Assembly: GCA_964612085.1 (NCBI GenBank)
Contig: CAZTCJ010000135.1
Coordinates: 1 to 7,015 of the forward strand
Direction: 5' to 3'
DNA length: 7,015 nucleotides
Source of the DNA: CAZTCJ01 sp964612085
GTDB lineage: Bacteria > Pseudomonadota > Alphaproteobacteria > JAJFIK01
Shown: positions 1-6,542 of the stretch, piece after piece
How the letters are laid out: the number at the start of each line of letters is the position of its first letter
Numbering within the stretch: the stretch's first letter is position 1
Made by a program: the position numbers and the translations under genes
The notes under the pieces: generated by a model
Seen by the model: the letters and a program-made list of their open reading frames with translations, nothing else
Database searches by the model: none
What the model was told of the DNA's origin: nothing

Positions 1-60
1 TTTTGCCGGGCTGCGCCCGGAACGGTCTTCACCGTCGAAAATGCTCGAAAGTGCCTGCAC
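1..60 (-). CDS. Possible start of an unidentified gene running out of the window
   Basis: A GTG at 58-60 opens a frame of 20 codons with no stop up to the window edge; the peptide includes LSSIFDGEDRSG. AGGAGA (74-79) lies 13 bases upstream, longer than ideal spacing. This frame is the proS frame, and it stays open through all 45 codons after the proS stop. I do not recognise the product. Two small stems, ACGGT/ACCGT (22-35) and CCGGGC/GCCCGG (6-20), fall inside it. It could equally be non-coding or part of the suspected mobile element. Confidence 0.2.
   Translation of the reverse strand, partial: MQALSSIFDGEDRSGRSPAK
6..35. repeat. Two adjacent small inverted repeats
   Basis: CCGGGC (6-11) and GCCCGG (15-20) pair around TGC. 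ACGGT (22-26) and ACCGT (31-35) pair around CTTC. Neither is followed by a T-run on the minus strand (the first ends in CAAAA), so they do not look like a proS intrinsic terminator, although they lie 100 bases after its stop. Confidence 0.35.
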
Positions 61-118
61 TGTCTTGCGCTTTTCTCCTGGCGAGCGGCGATTTCGGTCT
101 CGAACCAGAGCCGGCGTG

Positions 119-136
119 CTAAGTGTCAACAGGCCC
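119..136. mobile_element. Possible terminus of an IS5-family-like insertion sequence abutting proS
   Basis: Reading away from proS, the sequence begins GGGCCTGTTGACACTTAG immediately after TTA. This resembles the terminal inverted repeats I recall for IS5-family (IS427-like) elements, which target short TNA sites. If so, the TTA at 137-139 would be one copy of the target duplication, and the first G of the element would complete the proS TAG stop codon. The rest of the element and its transposase would lie left of the window, and no transposase domain is recognisable in 1-135. The call rests on memory of the end sequence only. Confidence 0.3.
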
Positions 137-1683
137 TAATACGCCTTCGCGAAGAGCGCTTCGACCTTGGCTTCGCCGCCGGTCAGCACGCACGGACCCA
201 GGCTCTTGGGCTGATCGAACGGGATACAGCGGATGGTCACGCCCAGCGCGTCGAGCTTGGCCTCGGAGGCCGGATCCTCGCACCAGGGCGCGCGCACGAA
301 ACCGATGGTGCCTGAAAAGCCCGTCTCCTCGCCCTTCTTGCCGAAATGGGCGGCGAAATCCTCGAAGGTTTCGATATCCGTCCGGGTACGGGCCTTCTGA
401 TAGGCCAACGCCTCGTCGAACAGACCTTGCTGAATTTCGCCCAGAATGTCCGGCATCCGCGTGGCGATCTCCTCAAGCGTCAGGAATGCCTTCTTATCTT
501 CCAGCCGGTCCCGGCGCATGAGCGCGGCCTTGCCCTCTGCGATATCGCGGGGGCCCACTTCCAACATCACCGGCACGCCCTTGCGGATCCATTCCCACTT
601 CTTCTCGGGCGCGGCCATGTCGCGGGAATCGATCTTGATACGGATCGGCGCCCCGTCATAGGTGTGCCGGTCGATCTCGCCCGCGAGCTTATTGGCATAG
701 TCGAGCACCGCTTCCCGGTCGCCTTCTTCCCGGATGATGGGCAGGATCACCACCTGGCGCGGCGCGATGCGGGGCGGCAGGCGCAAGCCGTCATCGTCCG
801 AATGGGTCATGATCAGCGCGCCGATCAGGCGCGTGGACACGCCCCAGGACGTGGTGAAGGGATGCTTCCACTCGCCATCCTCGTCTTGGTAGCGGATATT
901 GGCGGCTTTCGAGAAATTCTGACCCAGGAAGTGGGAGGTGCCGCATTGCAGGGCCTTGCCGTCCTGCATCAGCGCCTCGATGCAATAGGTATTGTCCGCC
1001 CCCGGAAAACGCTCGCTCTCGCTTTTCTCGCCCTTGATCACGGGCACGGCCATATGCTCCTCGACCACCTCGCGATAGACCTCAAGCATTTGCAGCGTCT
1101 CATCGCGCGCCTCCGCTTCCGTGGCGTGGGCCGTATGGCCCTCTTGCCACAGAAATTCCGAGGTGCGCAGAAAGAGCCGCGTGCGCATTTCCCAGCGCAT
1201 GACATTCGCCCACTGATTGATCAGCACAGGGAGATCCCGGTAGCTGCGGATCCAGTTGGCGAAGGACTCGCCGATAATGGTCTCAGAGGTGGGCCGGATG
1301 ATCAACGGCTCTTCGAGAGGGGCGGCAGGGATCAGCTTGCCGTCCTGTGCCTCCAGCCGGTGATGGGTGACCACCGCCATTTCCTTGGCGAAGCCCTCAA
1401 CATGCGCGGCTTCCTTCTCGATGAAGCGCAGCGGGATCAGCAAAGGAAAATAAGCGTTCTCATGGCCCGTTTCCTTGAAGCGCCGGTCGAATACGCTTTG
1501 CACATTCTCCCACAAGGCATAGCCCCACGGCTTGATGACCATGCAGCCGCGCACCGGCGCGGTTTCGGCCATATCGGCTCCGCGCACCACTTGCTGATAC
1601 CATTCCGCGTAGTTCTCACCCCGTGTGGGCGTGATCGCGGTTTTCTTCGCTTTGCCTTTTCCCTTGGCGGCTGCATCGGCCAT
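136..1683 (-). CDS. proS: Prolyl-tRNA synthetase, archaeal/eukaryotic-like (type 3)
   Basis: This cytosolic class II synthetase charges tRNA-Pro with proline using ATP. The 515 residues match the archaeal/eukaryotic-like ProRS form, not the long bacterial form with the editing INS insertion between motifs 2 and 3. After a basic, Ala/Lys-rich start (1-15) comes the hallmark ENYAEWYQQVV (23-33). The motif 1 region contains GCMVIKPWGYALWENVQ (46-62). RPTSE (130-134) is the proline/ATP loop, motif 2 spans about 153-187 (NVMRWEMRTR, FLWQEGHTAH), and CGTSHFLGQNF is at 247-257. Motif 3 is TSWGVSTRLIGALI (278-291) leading to LPPRIAP. The anticodon-binding domain covers about 308-410. The C-terminal domain ends in the conserved tyrosine (FAKAY, Tyr515). 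In that domain only Cys468 and Cys498 of the four usual zinc ligands remain; the partner positions are Ser473 and Thr501, so zinc is probably not bound. The catalytic core looks intact. It is an essential function unless a second ProRS exists elsewhere. Confidence 0.97.
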   Translation of the reverse strand: MADAAAKGKGKAKKTAITPTRGENYAEWYQQVVRGADMAETAPVRGCMVIKPWGYALWENVQSVFDRRFKETGHENAYFPLLIPLRFIEKEAAHVEGFAKEMAVVTHHRLEAQDGKLIPAAPLEEPLIIRPTSETIIGESFANWIRSYRDLPVLINQWANVMRWEMRTRLFLRTSEFLWQEGHTAHATEAEARDETLQMLEVYREVVEEHMAVPVIKGEKSESERFPGADNTYCIEALMQDGKALQCGTSHFLGQNFSKAANIRYQDEDGEWKHPFTTSWGVSTRLIGALIMTHSDDDGLRLPPRIAPRQVVILPIIREEGDREAVLDYANKLAGEIDRHTYDGAPIRIKIDSRDMAAPEKKWEWIRKGVPVMLEVGPRDIAEGKAALMRRDRLEDKKAFLTLEEIATRMPDILGEIQQGLFDEALAYQKARTRTDIETFEDFAAHFGKKGEETGFSGTIGFVRAPWCEDPASEAKLDALGVTIRCIPFDQPKSLGPCVLTGGEAKVEALFAKAY

Positions 1684-1694
1684 GGGGACCTCCC
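1684..1694 (-). promoter_or_regulatory. Ribosome binding site of proS
   Basis: The minus strand reads GGGAGGTCCCCATG. GGGAGG (1689-1694) lies five bases before the ATG at 1683. It supports that start and hence the short Lys/Ala-rich N-terminal extension of the protein. Confidence 0.75.
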
Positions 1695-1720
1695 GGACAT
1701 GCGTGAACTCAGGGAGGCGA

Positions 1721-1749
1721 TCTTTAGCGCGGGCAGCGCGGCATCACAA
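1721..1749 (-). promoter_or_regulatory. Weak sigma70-like promoter candidate for proS
   Basis: On the minus strand TTGTGA (1744-1749) is followed after 17 bases by TAAAGA (1721-1726), 37 bases before the proS ATG. Agreement with TTGACA/TATAAT is only 4/6 and 3/6, so this could be chance. The 105-base gap before proS is the longest intergenic space between identified genes here, so a promoter is reasonable in this place. Confidence 0.25.
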
Positions 1750-1766
1750 GCCCTGCGCCCCATAAG

Positions 1767-1786
1767 CGCCGGTTGGTTGGCCGGCG
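1767..1786 (-). repeat. Perfect inverted repeat just after the reductase stop codon
   Basis: CGCCGG (1767-1772) and CCGGCG (1781-1786) form a 6-bp GC stem around an 8-base loop, two bases after the reductase stop. The transcribed strand continues CTTATGG, with no U-run, so it is at best a weak or Rho-assisted 3' end structure. The plus strand of the same place carries four GG pairs separated by two bases each (1771-1784), which is the minimal form of a two-tetrad quadruplex. Confidence 0.4.
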
Positions 1787-1788
1787 GA

Positions 1789-2847
1789 TTATTGCGCTGC
1801 CGCTGCTGCCCCCTCCTCGCCGCAAAGGAGCACGGTCTTGCCCGCCGTCTTGGCCTTGGTGAAGGCGGCCTGGGCCTCCTTGGCCTTCTCCAGCGGATAG
1901 CGCGCCGCGATCACCGGCTTCAGGCGGCCCGATTCCAGATGGCTCACGAGCTGGGTCAGGTCTTCCCGGTACCAGGAGGGCCGGTCCTCGCGCAGGCGCT
2001 GGATGTTGTAGCCCATGACCGACTGGCCCTTGGCGAACAGGCCCAACAGCGAGATCGAGGAAAAGAGATAATCGGAGGCGAGCGAAAAGGTGCGCCGCCG
2101 TCCGCCGGAAAAGCCCCGCGTCATGCCGTAAAGCACCAGCCGCCCGTCCTGGCCCAGAACCTTCAGGGAGCGCAGGGCGTGGCGGCCGCCAATGGCATCG
2201 AACGCCGCCATCACCCCTTTGCCATCGCTCAGCCGGCTGACTTCCTTGACGAAATCCTTGCGCTTGTAATCGATCGGAATGCCGCCCAGAGCCTCGACCA
2301 CCTCCATCTTGGCCTTGGAGACGGTGCCATACATGGTGAGGTCGTAAAGCGCGCCCAGCTCCAGCAGGGCCGTGCCGACGCCGCCGCCCGCCGCATGGAC
2401 CAGGATCTTGTCCTCCGGCTCGACGGCCGCCATGCGGTGCAGCATCTGGCTCGCGGTCACATAATTGAGGCACAGGGCCACCACTTGCGCCGCGTCCAGA
2501 TTGTCCGAAACGGGAACAAGATAGGCCGGATCCACGCAGACATAATCCGCGTAGCCTCCGAACACGGTGACGCCCGCCACGCGCTGGCCTTTCTTGAGCG
2601 CCCTCCCTGCGTCCTTGCCGACCGCATCGATCCGCCCACAGATGTCGTACCCCGGCGTCATGGGAAATTTCGGCTGGCCCGGATAAAGCCCGTTGCGCTG
2701 GACGAGATCGGCGAAGGCGATGCCTGCCGCCTCGACCTTCACGCGGACATGACCGGGCGCGGGTTCGGGCGCCTCTTCCTCGATCATATGAACGACGCGC
2801 GGCCCGCCGGCCGAACGGTAGATGATGCGCCGATTGCTGTTGGCCAT
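1789..2847 (-). CDS. Zinc-independent medium-chain dehydrogenase/reductase, quinone oxidoreductase/VAT-1-like
   Basis: This 352-residue cytosolic enzyme probably reduces quinones, enals or enones using NAD(P)H. The N-terminal GroES-like domain covers about 1-125, followed by a Rossmann domain with AAGGGVGTA (152-160) as the dinucleotide-binding turn. The catalytic zinc cysteine of alcohol dehydrogenases is absent (IAFADLVQRNGLYPG, 43-57), and so is the four-cysteine structural zinc lobe, which places it in the zinc-free QOR branch. NYVTASQMLHR (128-138) and the IDYKRKDFVKEV region (192-203) resemble VAT-1-like members. The tail is alanine-rich and low in complexity (347-352). An upstream in-frame Met at 3132 would add 95 residues, but that stretch lies on the adaptor 3' end in another frame and looks non-homologous. 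The ATG at 2847 has GGGGGT four bases upstream and opens the expected QOR N-terminus, so I chose it. The 49-base gap to the adaptor allows co-transcription. The substrate cannot be predicted. Confidence 0.9.
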   Translation of the reverse strand: MANSNRRIIYRSAGGPRVVHMIEEEAPEPAPGHVRVKVEAAGIAFADLVQRNGLYPGQPKFPMTPGYDICGRIDAVGKDAGRALKKGQRVAGVTVFGGYADYVCVDPAYLVPVSDNLDAAQVVALCLNYVTASQMLHRMAAVEPEDKILVHAAGGGVGTALLELGALYDLTMYGTVSKAKMEVVEALGGIPIDYKRKDFVKEVSRLSDGKGVMAAFDAIGGRHALRSLKVLGQDGRLVLYGMTRGFSGGRRRTFSLASDYLFSSISLLGLFAKGQSVMGYNIQRLREDRPSWYREDLTQLVSHLESGRLKPVIAARYPLEKAKEAQAAFTKAKTAGKTVLLCGEEGAAAAAQ

Positions 2848-2852
2848 GACAC

Positions 2853-2873
2853 CCCCAGAAATACCATTTGGGG
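2853..2873 (-). promoter_or_regulatory. Potential hairpin enclosing the Shine-Dalgarno of the reductase gene
   Basis: In the 49 bases between the adaptor stop and the reductase start, the minus strand can fold as CCCC-AAAT, loop GGT, ATTT-CT-GGGG: eight base pairs with a two-base bulge. The 3' arm (GGGG, 2853-2856) is part of GGGGGT (2851-2856), the only Shine-Dalgarno-like sequence before the ATG at 2847. The hairpin could therefore lower translation of the reductase. It has no T-run and is not a terminator. The pairing is seen directly; any role is inference. Confidence 0.35.
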
Positions 2874-2896
2874 CGCGTGAGGGCTTTAAATTGCGG

Positions 2897-4126
2897 TCAG
2901 GAGGCGCTCGTCGTGCGCTGGACAACCCGAATGCCGTCTTGGATCCGGTCGCTTGGATAAAGAACGACCCGATCCCCGGCCTCCAGGCCAGCGCGCACCT
3001 CCGCAACCGCTCCGTTATTTTGGCCAATCTCAAGGGAAATGAGACGGGCCACCCCATCGCGCACCGCAAAGACTGCCCATGATTCGCCTTGCCTGAAAAG
3101 GGCACTCGCGGGCACGGTGAGAACCTCGTCACGCTCCCAAACGACGATGCGCGCTTCCACCCGGAAACCGTGGGCCAGCGACAGGCGCTCTTCCGGGCCG
3201 TCCAGAAACTGGATGATCACGCGCACCCGCTGCTCCTCGACGCCGAGCGCGGAGACCTTGGTGAAGCCGTAAGGCTCGATCCGTTCCACTTCGCCGGTGA
3301 GCGGCTCGGTCCCGCCCCAATCGTCGATGATCACCCGGTGGCCGGGCTCGACCAGCACGGCCTCGGTGGACAAAAGCTCCACTTCCACCTCAAGATCATT
3401 ACGCGGATCGCCGATCTCGATGAGCGGCGTGCCGGCGATCACGACGGTCTCGCTTTTCTGAAGCACACGCAGCACATCGCCGTTGACCGGCGCGCGCACG
3501 GTGATGACGCCGCCGCCTTGATCCGCCCCCAGCTCTTCGGCTTCTTCCGGGTTCAGAAGACGGGCGCGGGCATTTTCAAGCTGGGCCTCGCGCACCTGCA
3601 CGGTCGCCTGGGCCGTGTTGAACGAGGCCCGCGCAGAGCGCACGGCCAGTTCCGCCCGGTCGAGCGCGGCCTCGGAAATCGTGCCGCGTTCCCGCAGTTG
3701 CCGGGCCCGGGCGAGTTCGGCTTGTGCGAAATCAAGCTCGGCCCGGACCCGCTCCACATCGGCCTGGGCGAGGCTCAAAGCCGCTTCGGCGCTGCGCACA
3801 TCGGCTTCCGCCTGGGAGCGGCTGCGCATATCGAGGAAGGAGGGATCGTTGGGCAGGATGGTGGCGAGCACGGTCCGGCCTGCGTTCACCGTATCGCCCG
3901 GCTCCGCGCCGATGCGCAAAAGCCTGCCCGAGACCGGCGCCGAGACCGCATAGATTTCCCGGATCCGGGTCTTGGCCTCCTCGTCCACGGTGACGATCAT
4001 GGGGCCGCGCGCCACCTCGCCGATATCCGCAGGCAGAGGTTTCGGCAAAAACGCATAGACCAGGAAAAGCAGCAGGCCCGCGCCCACCACGCCGGTGATA
4101 ATTCTGCGTACTGTCTTCTTGTTCAT
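2897..4126 (-). CDS. HlyD/MacA-family periplasmic adaptor (membrane fusion protein) of an ABC exporter
   Basis: This 409-residue protein would bridge the permease and an outer-membrane channel. A basic N-terminus (MNKKTVRR) and one hydrophobic segment (about 9-27) anchor it in the inner membrane; no lipobox cysteine is seen. It shows the usual mirrored adaptor order: first half of the biotinyl-lipoyl domain (about 59-95, VSAPVSGRLLRIGAEPGDTV), an Ala/Glu/Arg-rich alpha-hairpin coiled coil (about 99-195), the second lipoyl half (about 207-240, VRAPVNGDVLRV), a beta-barrel (about 243-330) and a membrane-proximal domain (about 335-405, with VLTVPASALF). At the hairpin tip Arg140, Leu144 and Ser151 fit the R-x3-L-x6-S motif that AcrA and MacA use to dock to TolC. 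Length is normal. The start is supported by a GAGG five bases upstream and by the signal-anchor beginning there. It lies 21 bases after the permease and 49 bases before the reductase gene. No TolC-like gene is in the window. Confidence 0.93.
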   Translation of the reverse strand: MNKKTVRRIITGVVGAGLLLFLVYAFLPKPLPADIGEVARGPMIVTVDEEAKTRIREIYAVSAPVSGRLLRIGAEPGDTVNAGRTVLATILPNDPSFLDMRSRSQAEADVRSAEAALSLAQADVERVRAELDFAQAELARARQLRERGTISEAALDRAELAVRSARASFNTAQATVQVREAQLENARARLLNPEEAEELGADQGGGVITVRAPVNGDVLRVLQKSETVVIAGTPLIEIGDPRNDLEVEVELLSTEAVLVEPGHRVIIDDWGGTEPLTGEVERIEPYGFTKVSALGVEEQRVRVIIQFLDGPEERLSLAHGFRVEARIVVWERDEVLTVPASALFRQGESWAVFAVRDGVARLISLEIGQNNGAVAEVRAGLEAGDRVVLYPSDRIQDGIRVVQRTTSAS

Positions 4127-4135
4127 CTCTGCCTC
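4127..4135 (-). promoter_or_regulatory. Ribosome binding site of the HlyD-family adaptor
   Basis: On the minus strand ATGAGGCAGAGATG precedes and includes the adaptor start. GAGG (4132-4135) lies five bases upstream of the ATG at 4126, inside the 21-base gap after the permease stop. There is no room for a separate promoter in this gap, so the adaptor must be translated from the exporter mRNA or from a promoter within the permease gene. Confidence 0.6.
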
Positions 4136-4147
4136 ATCCCCAGGATC

Positions 4148-6532
4148 CTACTCCCGCGTTTTGAGAACCGCCACAAGATCGAGCGTATTGATATCCCGGA
4201 CCACCAGAATGCCCGATATCAACGACGCAATACTAACGGTCAGGACGGCATTGCCGTAACTGGCCGCCGAAATCTCCAATGGCAGCCGATAGATATCGCT
4301 GCTGAAGGCATCCACCAGCCAGGCACACAACAAATAGCCGAGACCGCAGCCGATCGGCAGGGCGATCACGGCCAGCACGGCCAGTTCCCCCAGCAGCACG
4401 AAGGCGGTTTCCCCTTTGGAAAAGCCCAGGACGCGCAGACTCGCCAATTCCCGCGCCCGCTCCGAAAACGCCACGCGCGCCGTATTGTAAATCACGCCGA
4501 TGGCGATCACGCTGGAAAAGATGATGGTGATGAAGGTCATGGTGCCCAGATTCTGTTCGAGCAGATCCTCCAGCGCCTGTTTCGATTCATCCTTGAGCAG
4601 AACGCCGGCGATCACCGGCATGTCCTTCAGCCGCGCATAGACCTCATCGCGCCTGGCGGGATCGACGGTCACATAGGCGCCAGAAATCCGGTGCCCTTCT
4701 TCCAGCACTTCGTTGAGGGCGCGAATTTCCATGTAAGCGGGCGTACCCAGATAGGTCTCGGCGATGCCGCTAACGGGCAATTGCACCGTCTGCTGACGGC
4801 CTTCCTGGACCTTGACCGTGAACGCATCGCCCGGCGCGAGATCGAGGATCTCGGCGAGCGAGCTTGAGACCAGCAGACCGGACAAGGGCAAGGGCAGCGC
4901 CGCCAAATCCGAATCCAGGGGACGGCTCAGGTCGGGGTCCCGCGTCAGCCCGGTGATCAGCCCTTGATGGCGGCGCACGCCATTGATCATCTCCACCGGC
5001 ACCGCCCGATAGGGTTCGGCGGCCAGCACCCCGTCAACACTGCGGATCTCGAAAATCGTCCGCGCCGCCTGTGGTTCGACGAATGTCACGGCCAGATCGT
5101 AGCGGTCGGCCACGTTGAAATTGATGTCCATCATTGCTTCGACCGCATCGAGATTGAACCGGCCCAGGATGAGCACCGCCGTGGCCGCCCCCACCCCGAT
5201 GATCGACAGCATAGAGCGCACCGGCTCGCGCAGGATCCGGCGCAGGACCATGCGGCTCGGCTGGTCGAGCAGGCGCTTCAGCCAACCGGGCGGCGAGCCC
5301 ACGCGGCTGTAATCCTTCGGCGCGGGCGGGCGCATGGCTTCCGCGGGCGAGAGCCGGGCGGCGCGGCGTACCGACAGGAACACGGCAACACCCATGGCCG
5401 CGAAGGTAATGCCCAGGGCGGTGGCGAAAACGTCCGGGTCCGCCCGAAAGACGAACACCGGAAAATTGAAGAAATCCAGATACAGCAGGGCGAGCGAGCG
5501 CCCCAGCCAGGCGCCCAGCACGCTGCCCACCGCCGCGCCGAAGGCCGCGATCACGAAAACATATTTGCCGTAATGGAAAATGACCGACCAATCCGTGTAG
5601 CCGAAGGCCTTCAACAGGCCGATCTGATCCCGTTCGATTTCGATCAGCCTGCCGATCACCACGTTCAAAAGAAAGGCGGCAACGCCCAGGAAAATCGGCG
5701 GCAAGATGGCGCCCATGGTGCGCAACTGATCGAGTTCGCTGGAAACGAATTTGTGGGAGAGCTGATCGTCCCGGCCATAGGCGCCGGTCGCGCCATAAGG
5801 CTCCAGGATCCGGTCGAGGGCGCGGATGACGGCGGTCTCGTTGGCCCCTCTGGAGAGCGACAGCACCACATTGTTGAAGGCTCCGTCGAGATCGAAGGCA
5901 AACCCCAACGCCTCGCGCCCCAGCCAGCCGACGCCGTACAGCCGGTCGTCGGGCACGATCTCGCCCGGCGCCACCGTGTAGATGAACTCCGGCGACATGG
6001 CGATGCCGACGATCCGGAACTCCCGCTTGGCCCCGTTCATGGTAGCCGACAGGACATCGCCGGGTTTGAGCCCATGGGCGTCCGCGAAATTCTCCGAGAG
6101 CAGAATTTCATCTTCCCGCCGGGGTTCCAGCATTCTGCCGGAGCGCAGGAAGACGCGATTGAGCGCGGGCTCGCCGATATCGGGCAGCGAGACCGCCCGC
6201 CCACGGATCGGCTCGGTAACCCCTTCCACATCGATCAGGATGCTGGCCGACACCCGGCCCTCCGCCACGCTGACCCCGGGGATCGCCTGGATGTCTTCGA
6301 TGACCCGGTCGGGCGCGCGTTTCACCGGCGCGAAGACATCGGCGAAGCGGTAGCGCTCATAATAGGTGCGGCGGCTTTCATCGAGCGAGCGCACCATGCC
6401 CGACGACAGAATGAACAGCGACACGCCGCTGGCCATCACGAGCCCGATGGCGAGCGCCTGTCCCCAGGTGCGTGCCAGATCGCGCAGGATCTTGCGGTCG
6501 AGCGGCGCCAGAAGCGCCATGATGGCGTTCAT
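4148..6532 (-). CDS. ABC transporter permease, tandem FtsX/MacB-type (two fused halves)
   Basis: This is the inner-membrane permease of a type VII (mechanotransmission) ABC exporter. The 794 residues contain two copies of the four-helix FtsX layout. Hydrophobic segments are visible near 25-45, 272-296, 325-350 and 367-388, then 440-457, 664-685, 709-737 and 758-780. Large periplasmic domains lie after the first helix of each half (about 46-270 and 458-660), as in MacB_PCD/FtsX proteins. Each half has a coupling-helix region after its second helix: IEIERDQIGLLKAFGY (297-312) and SERARELASLRVLGF (690-704). The first half ends in the family-typical LSPAEAMRP (395-402), which marks the fusion seam; the second ends in VAVLKTRE. 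Because the two halves are fused, one chain can supply a complete transmembrane unit, unlike homodimeric MacB, where the ATPase is also fused. It sits between ATPase and adaptor genes with minimal spacing. Family assignment is firm; the substrate is unknown. Confidence 0.95.
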   Translation of the reverse strand: MNAIMALLAPLDRKILRDLARTWGQALAIGLVMASGVSLFILSSGMVRSLDESRRTYYERYRFADVFAPVKRAPDRVIEDIQAIPGVSVAEGRVSASILIDVEGVTEPIRGRAVSLPDIGEPALNRVFLRSGRMLEPRREDEILLSENFADAHGLKPGDVLSATMNGAKREFRIVGIAMSPEFIYTVAPGEIVPDDRLYGVGWLGREALGFAFDLDGAFNNVVLSLSRGANETAVIRALDRILEPYGATGAYGRDDQLSHKFVSSELDQLRTMGAILPPIFLGVAAFLLNVVIGRLIEIERDQIGLLKAFGYTDWSVIFHYGKYVFVIAAFGAAVGSVLGAWLGRSLALLYLDFFNFPVFVFRADPDVFATALGITFAAMGVAVFLSVRRAARLSPAEAMRPPAPKDYSRVGSPPGWLKRLLDQPSRMVLRRILREPVRSMLSIIGVGAATAVLILGRFNLDAVEAMMDINFNVADRYDLAVTFVEPQAARTIFEIRSVDGVLAAEPYRAVPVEMINGVRRHQGLITGLTRDPDLSRPLDSDLAALPLPLSGLLVSSSLAEILDLAPGDAFTVKVQEGRQQTVQLPVSGIAETYLGTPAYMEIRALNEVLEEGHRISGAYVTVDPARRDEVYARLKDMPVIAGVLLKDESKQALEDLLEQNLGTMTFITIIFSSVIAIGVIYNTARVAFSERARELASLRVLGFSKGETAFVLLGELAVLAVIALPIGCGLGYLLCAWLVDAFSSDIYRLPLEISAASYGNAVLTVSIASLISGILVVRDINTLDLVAVLKTRE

Positions 6533-6542
6533 GAGCCTCCTA
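6533..6542 (-). promoter_or_regulatory. Shine-Dalgarno of the permease overlapping the ATPase stop codon
   Basis: Read on the minus strand the junction is TAGGAGGCTCATG. The ATPase stop codon TAG forms the first three bases of a near-perfect Shine-Dalgarno TAGGAGG, and the permease ATG follows after TC-containing spacing of only a few bases. A terminating ribosome would sit on this site, which suggests translational coupling and fixed subunit ratios. It also fixes the start of the permease at 6532. Confidence 0.85.

Noticed and set aside
85..115. Possible tRNA fragment, from GGTTCGAGACC on the minus strand
   Set aside because: It resembles a T-loop box, but the flanking bases do not form a five-pair T stem, and no cloverleaf or acceptor stem is present.
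346..2880. Plus-strand open frame of 844 codons opposite proS and the reductase
   Set aside because: It is antisense to two clear genes, spans their intergenic gap, and has a His/Gln/Asp/Arg-heavy composition with no recognisable domain. Long antisense frames are common in GC-rich DNA because reverse-complement stop triplets are rare codons.
2848..3132. A longer reductase reading frame starting at 3132
   Set aside because: The added 95 residues overlap the adaptor coding region, resemble no reductase, and the ATG at 2847 has its own G-rich ribosome binding site.
3089..4867. Plus-strand open frame of 592 codons opposite the adaptor and permease 3' end
   Set aside because: It is an antisense shadow with the same atypical composition, crossing two well-supported gene ends.
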